Below are positions 1 to 4,905 of a stretch of DNA of 7,224 nt, piece after piece (position 1 is the stretch's first letter; each line of letters starts with the position of its first letter). The notes beneath the pieces are model-generated. The model did no database searches and was not told the origin of the DNA. It saw only the letters and a list, made by a program, of their open reading frames with translations. Source of the stretch: an uncultured Selenomonas sp. (GTDB taxonomy: Bacteria; Bacillota; Negativicutes; Selenomonadales; Selenomonadaceae); contig CALIBA010000217.1 of assembly GCA_938045435.1 (NCBI GenBank), positions 1 through 7,224 of the forward strand. Direction: 5' to 3'. The position numbers were made by a program, and so were the translations under genes.

Positions 1-418
1 AAATGCAGGAATCCGTAGTATGTCCTGGAGAGTAACGCACCTCAAGCGACATTTTGGGATTTGCCTGCAACGTGATGATCTCCCGGTCGGCGAAGGTCTT
101 TACATCGGAAAGCGTTATGGGAGCCTGTCCCCAAACAGAGAGATTCCATAGGGGGTCCTTGCAGTAGCGCTCGCTCTTTTCACTGGTGTATACGGGACAT
201 GGGATGCGGCGGCGAAAATCATCCACGCCGCCAATGTGGTCGAAATGCACATGCGTCAGCAGCAGCCGCTCAATCGTCCAACCGTTTTTTTCGACATGAT
301 CCGCGAGCCTGTCGCCCTCTGCGCCCGCATCTATAAGAAAGCCGTGTTTTGTCTCATCATCAATATAAAAAAAAGAATTTGTCTCGATCATATCTCCAAC
401 GCTTACGCATTCAATCAT
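1..418 (-). CDS. MBL-fold metallohydrolase, partial (C-terminus outside window)
   Basis: This is a metallo-beta-lactamase-fold hydrolase of the glyoxalase-II-like type; such enzymes hydrolyse thioesters, lactones or similar esters with one or two bound metals. The 139 visible residues start MIECVSVGDM. They contain the metal-binding motif THVHFDHIGG (His56, His58, Asp60, His61) and the next metal-ligand motif SPGHTTDS (His133). Families of this kind are usually a little over 200 residues, so roughly the last third lies beyond position 1. The start is well fixed: AGGAGG sits 6 nt before the ATG. That ATG overlaps the TGA of the upstream cysteine-rich gene as ATGA (418 to 415), implying translational coupling. 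It is the third gene of an operon with the GNAT and cysteine-rich genes. The substrate cannot be told from sequence. Fold assignment is firm, specific function unknown. Confidence 0.88.
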   Translation of the reverse strand, partial: MIECVSVGDMIETNSFFYIDDETKHGFLIDAGAEGDRLADHVEKNGWTIERLLLTHVHFDHIGGVDDFRRRIPCPVYTSEKSERYCKDPLWNLSVWGQAPITLSDVKTFADREIITLQANPKMSLEVRYSPGHTTDSCI

Positions 419-1083
419 ATGAGGCCTCCTGTTCTCTTTGGGAAAAGCAGCTGCAAGATGTGCACGCCTTCTTTGCCGCCCGCTTGTATGCCATCGCGGC
501 AGTATTTGCAGGAGCAGACGGCCGTTTTCTCCGGTAGTTTCTCTGCATGGTTCACCAGGTAGATGCGCTGCTGCTCCTCAGACATGGGGGTGAACATCGG
601 CGATTTTCCGTTTTCATAGCGGCGTGGTGCAAGCTTTGCGTTGCCCGGCACACAGGGCTGAAGGAGCGGAAGACCGTGAAAGCGCGTCTGATCGAAATTT
701 TCCTCTTGCTCGATGATGTTAATATTCATCTTGCGCAGGAGAGAGCGGATTGCCTCCTGCATATCCCGCCGCTCCACCGCTGCCCAGCAGTCCTGTACGG
801 TCATGCGTGCGCCGCCATAGTCGGGAAAGGGGAAGTCTTCGTCCCGATCAATCAGCTCCCAAACGTAGGTAAATGCGCCCGTCCTAGAACTCTCCTCGAC
901 AATGGCAGCACAGTTGTTGCAGATGACCACGGCATGATCGGTATTTGTCAGATGAACGTGATGGGGACGGCAGCAGCCCGCTGTGGTGACGCCATGCCGT
1001 TTCTCAAGATAGAGGCGTACTTTTTCGCTCTCTTCGGGAAAATCTGCCTTGATTTTGCAGCTTGGGTAAAAGATTTTTGCCAT
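415..1083 (-). CDS. Cysteine-rich HdrB-like (CCG-domain-type) protein
   Basis: A 222-residue soluble protein with two cysteine clusters. The N-terminal half has Cys9 (YPSCK), the pair Cys37-Cys38 (AGCCRPHH) and Cys55-x2-Cys58 (VICNNC). This C...CC...CxxC order is that of the CCG domain of heterodisulfide reductase HdrB and related iron-sulfur proteins. The second half is degenerate: Cys99 (VQDCW), Cys144 (LQPCVPG) and a terminal Cys190-x-Cys192-x2-Cys195 (CSCKYC), with no second CC pair. It ends in HILQLLFPK, like the tails of CCG proteins. The start is MAKIFYPSC because AAAGGAG lies 7 nt upstream; an in-frame extension to 1140 would run into the GNAT gene. It begins 14 nt after the GNAT stop and its TGA overlaps the hydrolase ATG. 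I infer an Fe-S or thiol/disulfide redox role. Assignment rests on cysteine spacing, so exact function is unknown. Confidence 0.78.
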   Translation of the reverse strand: MAKIFYPSCKIKADFPEESEKVRLYLEKRHGVTTAGCCRPHHVHLTNTDHAVVICNNCAAIVEESSRTGAFTYVWELIDRDEDFPFPDYGGARMTVQDCWAAVERRDMQEAIRSLLRKMNINIIEQEENFDQTRFHGLPLLQPCVPGNAKLAPRRYENGKSPMFTPMSEEQQRIYLVNHAEKLPEKTAVCSCKYCRDGIQAGGKEGVHILQLLFPKRTGGLI

Positions 1084-1097
1084 AGAAGGACTCCTTT

Positions 1098-1610
1098 CTA
1101 TTGCGCGGGAACAGGTGCTTTGCTGTCTGCGGCAATCCATTCATAGGCAAGGCGCGGGTCACCGTTTTGGAGATAAATAATACCGCAGTACAAGAAGCCA
1201 CTTTTGCACAGACACTCCTGCATGGGGCGATTATCTGCATGGGTGTCGGCACGCAGATGATTATATCTTGTGCGTGCAAAATCGACGATGGCACGGAATG
1301 TACCGCGCCTTGTGCCATCGCTGCCCGCACGGTGAATTGTGGCATAGGGGGTGGTGCTGTGCCATTGACCTTCGATATGGGCATAGGTCGGATCGTCCCC
1401 CGGGATAAGCGCGAAGGCCGCATAGACTGCGCCCGATTCGCTTTCCATTACGTAGCCTGTTTTTTTCTCAATGTCCGCATACACGATTTCTTCTGAGGGA
1501 TAGCCTCCGCTCCACTGCGTTTTGTTGCCTGTCCGGCGCATAAAAGCGCGTGCACACTCATAGACGCGCAGGATCTCTGTCACATCTTTTGGCTCTGCAT
1601 GTCGTATCAT
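1098..1610 (-). CDS. GNAT-family N-acetyltransferase
   Basis: A 170-residue protein starting MIRHAEPKDVTEILRVYECA, the usual N-terminal strand and helix of GNAT acetyltransferases, which move an acetyl group from acetyl-CoA to an amine. The segment GSDGTRRGTFRAIVDFA (about residues 105-121) sits where the acetyl-CoA pyrophosphate loop should be, although its glycine pattern is looser than the classical Q/R-x-x-G-x-G/A. The C-terminal part HADNRPMQECLCKSGFLYCG is the typical late GNAT strand-helix-strand (N-R-x-M ... K-x-G-F). An in-frame GTG lies 6 nt upstream at 1616, but the AGGGTGG sequence is placed correctly (6 nt) only for the ATG at 1610. It is the first gene of the leftward operon, with its own promoter candidate at 1643-1671. 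Substrate unknown; the motif-A loop is the least certain part. Confidence 0.87.
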   Translation of the reverse strand: MIRHAEPKDVTEILRVYECARAFMRRTGNKTQWSGGYPSEEIVYADIEKKTGYVMESESGAVYAAFALIPGDDPTYAHIEGQWHSTTPYATIHRAGSDGTRRGTFRAIVDFARTRYNHLRADTHADNRPMQECLCKSGFLYCGIIYLQNGDPRLAYEWIAADSKAPVPAQ

Positions 1611-1642
1611 CTGCACCCACCCTGTAAAGTCAACTTACCCCC

Positions 1643-1671
1643 ATTCTACACGACCGCGCTGTATTTGAAAA
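1643..1671 (-). promoter_or_regulatory. Sigma-70 promoter candidate for the GNAT operon
   Basis: Reading leftward, TTTTCA (1671-1666, 4 of 6 to TTGACA) is followed by a 17-bp spacer and TAGAAT (1648-1643). It lies about 33 nt upstream of the GNAT ATG and runs back to back with the eamA promoter. An imperfect inverted repeat (AAGT-CA-ACTT, 1627-1636) sits just downstream of the -10 and could be an operator, but this is weak. Confidence 0.5.
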
Positions 1672-1713
1672 GAAAAAGCTGTCATCAACGCTGCAAAATG
1701 GACAGCAGCGCGT

Positions 1714-1742
1714 TTGCGGTACTGCAAAAACCATGTTATACT
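1714..1742 (+). promoter_or_regulatory. Sigma-70 promoter candidate for eamA (extended -10)
   Basis: TTGCGG (1714-1719), a 17-bp spacer, then TATACT (1737-1742), preceded by the extended -10 dinucleotide TG (1734-1735). The start codon of the transporter is 31 nt further on, with AAAGGAGAG between. Spacing and -10 are good, the -35 is only half consensus. Confidence 0.6.
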
Positions 1743-1773
1743 AAACAGCCAAATATGAAAGGAGAGAGCGGCA

Positions 1774-2205
1774 ATGCGTGCATGGCTTTTTTATGCGCTG
1801 CTGTCGGCGCTGTGTGCGGCATTTGTATCCATTTTTGGAAAGATCGGCCTTTCGGGGCTTGACAGCAGTGCTGCGACCGCAGTGCGTGCTGTTATTATGG
1901 CCGTTTTTCTGGTGGGGATTGTTGCTGTACAGGGGCATATCGCAGCGCTTCCGGCCGTGTTCGCCGACCGAAAGGCGCTGCTCTTTATCGCGCTGAGCGG
2001 GATTGCAGGAGCACTTTCGTGGCTGTTCTATTTTATGGCACTCAAAGAGGGGGAAGTTTCAAAGGTTGCCCCCATTGATAAGCTGAGCGTTGTCTTTGCC
2101 GTCATTTTGGCATATATTATTTTTCATGAACAGATCCGTCTTTTGCATGGCATCGCTGTCACAATGATTGCGGTAGGAGGGGTGATTCTGGTGATTTTCC
2201 CATAA
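1774..2205 (+). CDS. Single-domain EamA/DMT-family transporter
   Basis: A 143-residue, very hydrophobic inner-membrane protein with about five predicted membrane helices (roughly residues 4-25, 34-53, 67-90, 97-116 and 121-142). The stretch FYFMALKEGEVSKVAPIDKL followed by SVVFAVILAYIIFHEQ is the EamA signature (aromatic-rich helix end, A-L-K-x-G, proline, then a helix closing with F-H-E). Most DMT exporters carry two EamA repeats in about 300 residues; this one has a single repeat, as in the known half-size EamA proteins that probably act as dimers. Such proteins export or import small metabolites, but the substrate cannot be named. The ATG has AAAGGAGAG upstream. It is monocistronic, with a promoter candidate at 1714-1742 and a hairpin terminator 28 nt after the stop. 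Confidence 0.88.
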   Translation: MRAWLFYALLSALCAAFVSIFGKIGLSGLDSSAATAVRAVIMAVFLVGIVAVQGHIAALPAVFADRKALLFIALSGIAGALSWLFYFMALKEGEVSKVAPIDKLSVVFAVILAYIIFHEQIRLLHGIAVTMIAVGGVILVIFP

Positions 2206-2233
2206 ACGACAACGGGCATGGGGATTCGTATAG

Positions 2234-2269
2234 AAACAGGGCATCGGCGTTTGCTCCGATGCCCTGTTT
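2234..2269. terminator. Bidirectional hairpin terminator between eamA and nrdG
   Basis: A perfect 14-bp stem (AAACAGGGCATCGG at 2234-2247 with CCGATGCCCTGTTT at 2256-2269) and an 8-nt loop lie between two convergent genes. The run after the stem is T-rich but broken on both strands (TTTACTTTGTAT rightward, TTTCTATA leftward), so it can serve eamA and the nrd genes alike. Confidence 0.85.
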
Positions 2270-2297
2270 ACTTTGTATGCCGGATGTTGACTTATAA

Positions 2298-2831
2298 TCA
2301 TACTGTCTCTTTTTCATCCCCATAGAGCAGCGTGAGCAATCCTCTTTTGCGTGTGGCTTTCAGATCGATCACGCGCTGGTTGCGTGAGCCGCGAAAGTGG
2401 AGGGTGAGGTCGCGTTCCTCCGCACGATACGCGCCGTCAACGAGGACATCGACTTCAGCAAGCAGTGCGTCTATATCTGGATTTCTCCGTGCCTCCAGTT
2501 CTTCGAGGGTGTAGCCCGTATAACTCCATACATCGAGGCTCCGCGCATGCGCTGCGCGCGCTAGAGGAAGGAGTGCACACGGCTGCAAGAAAGGCTCACC
2601 GCCGCTGAGGGTGAGCCCCGTGAGAAGTGGATTGGCATCGAGTTCTGCGACAATGGCACCAACGGTTGTGATGGTGCCGCCTACGAGCGGATGCGTCTCG
2701 GGGTTGTGGCAGCCGGGGCAGCGGTGTGGACAGCCCTGCGTGAAGACGGTCAGCCGCAGCCCTTCCCCATCAACGATGGAATCCCGCGCAATGCCGGCGA
2801 TGTGGATCTCAGTGGAGTCCGTGCTTGACAC
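2298..2831 (-). CDS. nrdG: Anaerobic ribonucleoside-triphosphate reductase activating protein (radical SAM)
   Basis: NrdG is the activase that uses a 4Fe-4S cluster and S-adenosylmethionine to put the glycyl radical on class III ribonucleotide reductase NrdD. Counting from the GTG start (177 residues), the radical SAM cysteines are Cys34, Cys38 and Cys41 in TQGCPHRCPGCHNPETH, the C-x3-C-x2-C form. The SAM-binding GGEP is at 77-80 (TLSGGEPFLQP), and VDGEGLR precedes the cluster as in other NrdG proteins. The GTG at 2831 is the nearest possible start upstream of the conserved HIAGIARDS; GAGGA lies about 8-10 nt before it. The reading frame stays open to 2942, but that extension is out-of-frame overlap with the preceding gene. 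It overlaps the upstream glycyl-radical gene by 23 nt, so translation is probably coupled. Length is slightly above the usual 150-170. Confidence 0.93.
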   Translation of the reverse strand: MSSTDSTEIHIAGIARDSIVDGEGLRLTVFTQGCPHRCPGCHNPETHPLVGGTITTVGAIVAELDANPLLTGLTLSGGEPFLQPCALLPLARAAHARSLDVWSYTGYTLEELEARRNPDIDALLAEVDVLVDGAYRAEERDLTLHFRGSRNQRVIDLKATRKRGLLTLLYGDEKETV

Positions 2832-3093
2832 GCTCGTGTTCCTCGGCGCGTTTGGCGTTGTTCCAACGGTCGGTTGTACCGACGAGGTAGCCCGTGATGC
2901 GGCGGACACGTTCGAATTTCGGCTGACGCATCTCATAGCCAAGGGTCACGCGTCCATCTTCTGCTGCCGTGATGGAGAGGCGATCTAGTTTCTCGTTGGT
3001 TTGTTTTTCGACGTAGGCGATATAGTTTTCAACCTCGCGGGCGGTGATGTCGGGGAGCCCGTTTACTGTAACATCAATGTCGTTGACGATCAT
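2809..3093 (-). CDS. Free-standing NrdD-type glycyl-radical domain protein
   Basis: A 94-residue protein whose C-terminal third, ERVRRITGYLVGTTDRWNNA followed by KRAEEHERVKH, resembles the extreme C-terminus of class III ribonucleotide reductase NrdD. There the R-V-C-G-Y-L type motif carries the glycyl radical. By that alignment Gly68 (RITGYL, codon at 2892-2890) is the radical-site equivalent. The catalytic barrel is absent, and there is no cysteine at all, so the NrdD zinc site is missing too. The N-terminal 55 residues (MIVNDIDVTVNGLPDITARE...) are a small alpha/beta segment I do not recognise. The start is clear: AAAGGAGAA lies 7 nt before the ATG, and the promoter sits further upstream. 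It is followed immediately by nrdG, the enzyme that installs glycyl radicals. It could be a split reductase piece, a spare-part radical subunit like GrcA, or an NrdD-like regulator. Family resemblance is firm, role is inference. Confidence 0.83.
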   Translation of the reverse strand: MIVNDIDVTVNGLPDITAREVENYIAYVEKQTNEKLDRLSITAAEDGRVTLGYEMRQPKFERVRRITGYLVGTTDRWNNAKRAEEHERVKHGLH

Positions 3094-3165
3094 GCTGCAT
3101 TTCTCCTTTACCCGCCGCATGGCAGGCGTGATAGATTTGGGCGGGAAAAGCCGCCGCTTTCGTGC

Positions 3166-3195
3166 ATTATACAACATATAGTGGAGAAACGTCAA
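3166..3195 (-). promoter_or_regulatory. Strong sigma-70 promoter of the nrd genes
   Basis: Reading leftward, TTGACG (3195-3190), an 18-bp spacer and a perfect TATAAT (3171-3166). The expected start site near 3159 gives a leader of about 65 nt that carries a small GGCGG/CCGCC hairpin (3140-3155) and the AAAGGAGAA ribosome binding site of the glycyl-radical gene. The spacer and the edge of the -10 are covered by an NrdR box, so the promoter should be repressible. Confidence 0.82.
3169..3184. promoter_or_regulatory. NrdR box 1, overlapping the nrd promoter
   Basis: ATACAACATATAGTGG matches the known NrdR box consensus (acaCwATATATwGtgt) at 13 of 16 positions, and at 9 of 10 in the C-to-G core (3172-3181). 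It overlaps the last bases of the -10 and the spacer. NrdR is the ATP/dATP-sensing zinc repressor of bacterial ribonucleotide reductase genes. Confidence 0.82.
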
Positions 3196-3200
3196 TAGAA

Positions 3201-3216
3201 AATCTATATATAGTTG
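3201..3216. promoter_or_regulatory. NrdR box 2, upstream of the nrd -35
   Basis: AATCTATATATAGTTG contains a perfect 10-bp core CTATATATAG (3204-3213). Its centre is 32 bp from box 1, with 16 bp between the two 16-mers. This is the spacing known for paired NrdR boxes, placing both on the same face of the helix about three turns apart. Confidence 0.87.
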
Positions 3217-3217
3217 T

Positions 3218-3238
3218 TTATACACAGAATTATCCACA
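3218..3238 (+). promoter_or_regulatory. Two DnaA boxes upstream of the nrd promoter
   Basis: TTATACACA (3218-3226) and TTATCCACA (3230-3238) both fit the DnaA box consensus TTATNCACA without mismatch, in the same direction, 12 bp apart. They lie just upstream of NrdR box 2, about 60-80 bp before the predicted nrd transcription start. DnaA control of ribonucleotide reductase genes is known for nrdAB in E. coli. Binding here is inferred. Confidence 0.7.
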
Positions 3239-3306
3239 GGGGAAATGTGCAGAGATGTTGGATTTTATGAAATGTACTACAAGGAGAAGGGAGGGAGACC
3301 TCTATG

Positions 3307-3345
3307 AAAAAGGCAAGTTATCCACAGTTTCACTGGGGATAACTT
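3307..3345 (-). terminator. Rho-independent terminator of the deoB-mscS operon
   Basis: On the leftward transcript, AAGTTATCCCCAGT (3345-3332) pairs with ACTGTGGATAACTT (3328-3315). This is a 14-bp stem with one internal C/T mismatch and a GAA loop, followed by GCC and five U (3311-3307). It begins about 44 nt after the mscS stop. The left arm can pair alternatively with an upstream segment (see the repeat entry), so termination may be conditional. Confidence 0.75.
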
Positions 3346-3370
3346 GTGTATTTTGTGGATAAGTTATCCC
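3315..3370. repeat. Triple AAGTTATCC/GGATAACTT repeat with DnaA boxes
   Basis: The 9-mer AAGTTATCC occurs at 3315-3323, inverted at 3337-3345, and direct again at 3361-3369. The middle copy can pair with either outer copy, giving two mutually exclusive stems: 3315-3345 (terminator) or 3336-3370 (GGGATAACTT with AAGTTATCCC). The repeats also carry perfect DnaA boxes TTATCCACA at 3318-3326 (plus) and 3354-3362 (minus), plus a one-mismatch box TTATCCCCA at 3334-3342 (minus). Confidence 0.8.
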
Positions 3371-3388
3371 ACGGTAAGAAAGCGCAGC

Positions 3389-4495
3389 TTAGCGGACAGG
3401 GGGTGTCGCCGCGGTTTGGTTTTTCTGCACGTCAGGGGCAGGGATGCCCTGTTCCTGTATCATTGTCTGAATGGGGTATGGGATGTCGATGCCCTCGATG
3501 CGGTAGCGTTCGGTGATGGCCTTGATGAACTCGTGTTTGATGAGGCCCTGTTGATCGAAGATACTGGATTGCAGAACGATGACGAAGTCGATGGAGGAGT
3601 CCCCAAAGTCTGTGAAGCGCACGACGGGATTTGCTGTGGCTTTTTCATCCACACGGGCGAGCACCTCTTTTGCCACTTCGACGGTGATGCGCTCGACTTT
3701 TTCGAGATCGCTGTCATAGGAGACCCCGATGGGGACGGTGATATTGATTTGTTGCGTGGGCAGGCTATAGTTGGTGATATTCGCACCCGCGATGGTTTTA
3801 TTCGGCACGATGATTGTATTGCTCGCTCCGACGGGGATGATGGTGGTAAAGCGCCACGTGATGTCGGTGACACGCCCCTCCTCTCCGCTGCTGAGCTTAA
3901 TATAGTCGCCGAGACGGAGCTGGCGCGAGAGGATGAGGTGGAGTCCCGCAAAAATATTCGCCAGGGTTTCCTGGAGGGCGAGCGCAACTGCCATGCCGCC
4001 CACACCTGCCGCCGTGAGGATGGGCGCGATGGAGATGCCGTAGTACTGGAGGATGACGAGGATGCCCATGGCATAGATGACACCGATGAGGATGGTATTT
4101 AGGAGGGTCGTCTTGGGTAGGTTTCTGTCGGAGCGGTCAAAGTACATGGTGATCACGCCGTCGACGGTGCGCGCGATGACACGCGTGATGGAAAAGACGT
4201 TGCTGGTGAAGAGCAGATAGGAGAGCAGTTTGGTCAGCGTCGGCGAGATCTCAACGGCGTCAATCGCCCAGTAAAGACCGATGATGAAACTGAAAAAGAT
4301 GGGAACACCCTGCATGGAGCGGATGAATACGAACTTCCATGTACTCTCTTCAACGGCGAGGTGACGATCTATATAGCGGCGGATCAATCGGTCCACAGTG
4401 ATGCCGGCTGCAAGAGATGCAAGGACGATGCAGACGGGGACGAGGAGAAGATTGAACAGATCGTTCACATTCATATGTTGGGACAGTGCGGTCAA
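3389..4495 (-). CDS. MscS-family mechanosensitive ion channel
   Basis: A 368-residue small-conductance mechanosensitive channel, an inner-membrane pore that opens under tension and protects against hypo-osmotic shock. Four N-terminal membrane helices (about residues 13-34, 55-78, 86-107 and 129-152) precede the pore-lining helix. That helix has the glycine/alanine-rich MscS pattern AAGVGGMAVALALQETLANI (about 162-181). The beta domain follows: LRLGDYIKLSSGEEGRVTDI (about 193-212) and NTIIVPNKTIAGANITNYS (about 226-244). The C-terminal alpha/beta vestibule domain ends about residue 345, and a short Gln/Pro-rich tail remains. I choose the TTG at 4495 because AAAGGAG is 8 nt upstream and the TTG overlaps the cdd stop as TTGA. 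The GTG at 4504 is inside the ribosome binding site, and the ATG at 4474 lacks one. It is the last gene of the salvage operon, and its stop is followed by a terminator. Confidence 0.92.
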   Translation of the reverse strand: MTALSQHMNVNDLFNLLLVPVCIVLASLAAGITVDRLIRRYIDRHLAVEESTWKFVFIRSMQGVPIFFSFIIGLYWAIDAVEISPTLTKLLSYLLFTSNVFSITRVIARTVDGVITMYFDRSDRNLPKTTLLNTILIGVIYAMGILVILQYYGISIAPILTAAGVGGMAVALALQETLANIFAGLHLILSRQLRLGDYIKLSSGEEGRVTDITWRFTTIIPVGASNTIIVPNKTIAGANITNYSLPTQQINITVPIGVSYDSDLEKVERITVEVAKEVLARVDEKATANPVVRFTDFGDSSIDFVIVLQSSIFDQQGLIKHEFIKAITERYRIEGIDIPYPIQTMIQEQGIPAPDVQKNQTAATPPVR

Positions 4496-4905
4496 CGAGA
4501 ACACTCCTTTCGTTCGGCAGATAAACTGTCAGCGCCGAAGGCGCAGGGGAGAAGGTCGGCGATGGTGAGGACCTCTGTATGCCCTGCAATATTGGCGAGG
4601 ATGATGCGTGCAATAGGGAACTCTGCGAGCATTTGGCGGCACATGCCGCAGGGCGTGCAGACGTTCGGGCTGTCCGCGATCACGGCAAGTGCTTCAAAGA
4701 CCCGCTCCCCTTCTGAGACGGCGTGTGCAAGCGCTGCACGTTCAGCGCAGATACCGACAGGATAGGAGGCGTTTTCGACGTTGGTGCCGCCATAGACGCG
4801 ACCGCTTTTTCCAAGGAGTGCGGCGCCGACCGAAAAACCGGAATATGGAGCATAGGCGTGTGTGCGGAAGCGCTTTGCCTCTGCGATGAGTTCTCTATCG
4901 GTCAT
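4492..4905 (-). CDS. cdd: Cytidine deaminase
   Basis: Converts cytidine and deoxycytidine to uridine and deoxyuridine with release of ammonia, feeding the phosphorylase encoded just upstream. The 137 residues match the short tetrameric class. The catalytic zinc site is complete: Cys53 and the proton-shuttling Glu55 in GICAERAA, and Cys86 and Cys89 in CTPCGMCRQ. The substrate-binding NVENASYP lies at 42-49 and the N-terminal YAPYSGFSVGAAL at 18-30. The ATG has GGAGGG five nt before it and overlaps the end of the phosphorylase gene by 11 nt. Its TGA overlaps the TTG of mscS. The last residues (SLSAERKECSR) are variable tail. A longer open frame upstream to 5457 is only a shadow of the phosphorylase gene. 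Confidence 0.96.
   Translation of the reverse strand: MTDRELIAEAKRFRTHAYAPYSGFSVGAALLGKSGRVYGGTNVENASYPVGICAERAALAHAVSEGERVFEALAVIADSPNVCTPCGMCRQMLAEFPIARIILANIAGHTEVLTIADLLPCAFGADSLSAERKECSR

Noticed and set aside
547..1146. Plus-strand open frame antisense to the cysteine-rich gene
   Set aside because: No recognisable domain, and the opposite frame has conserved cysteine motifs, a good ribosome binding site and coupled neighbours.
2832..2942. N-terminal extension of NrdG
   Set aside because: The extra 37 residues are low-complexity Ser/Thr/Arg sequence created by overlap with the glycyl-radical gene in another frame; NrdG homologues begin near the HIAGIARDS segment.
3094..3237. N-terminal extension of the glycyl-radical protein beginning MDNSVYKQLY
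   Set aside because: It would start upstream of the TATAAT promoter and NrdR boxes; the ATG at 3093 has an ideal ribosome binding site.
3239..3303. Purine-rich stretch between the DnaA boxes and the terminator
   Set aside because: No plausible promoter, RNA fold or reading frame could be supported there.
3304..3342. A 12-codon plus-strand reading frame (MKKASYPQFHWG) preceded by a GGAGGGAG-type ribosome binding site
   Set aside because: It lies inside the inverted-repeat terminator of the opposite strand, has no convincing promoter, and is followed by no plus-strand gene it could lead. The start is probably chance in a purine-rich stretch.
3389..4102. Long plus-strand open frame antisense to mscS, rich in Asp and Gly
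   Set aside because: It is the mirror of the mscS codons; the MscS protein on the other strand has complete family motifs and a good start.
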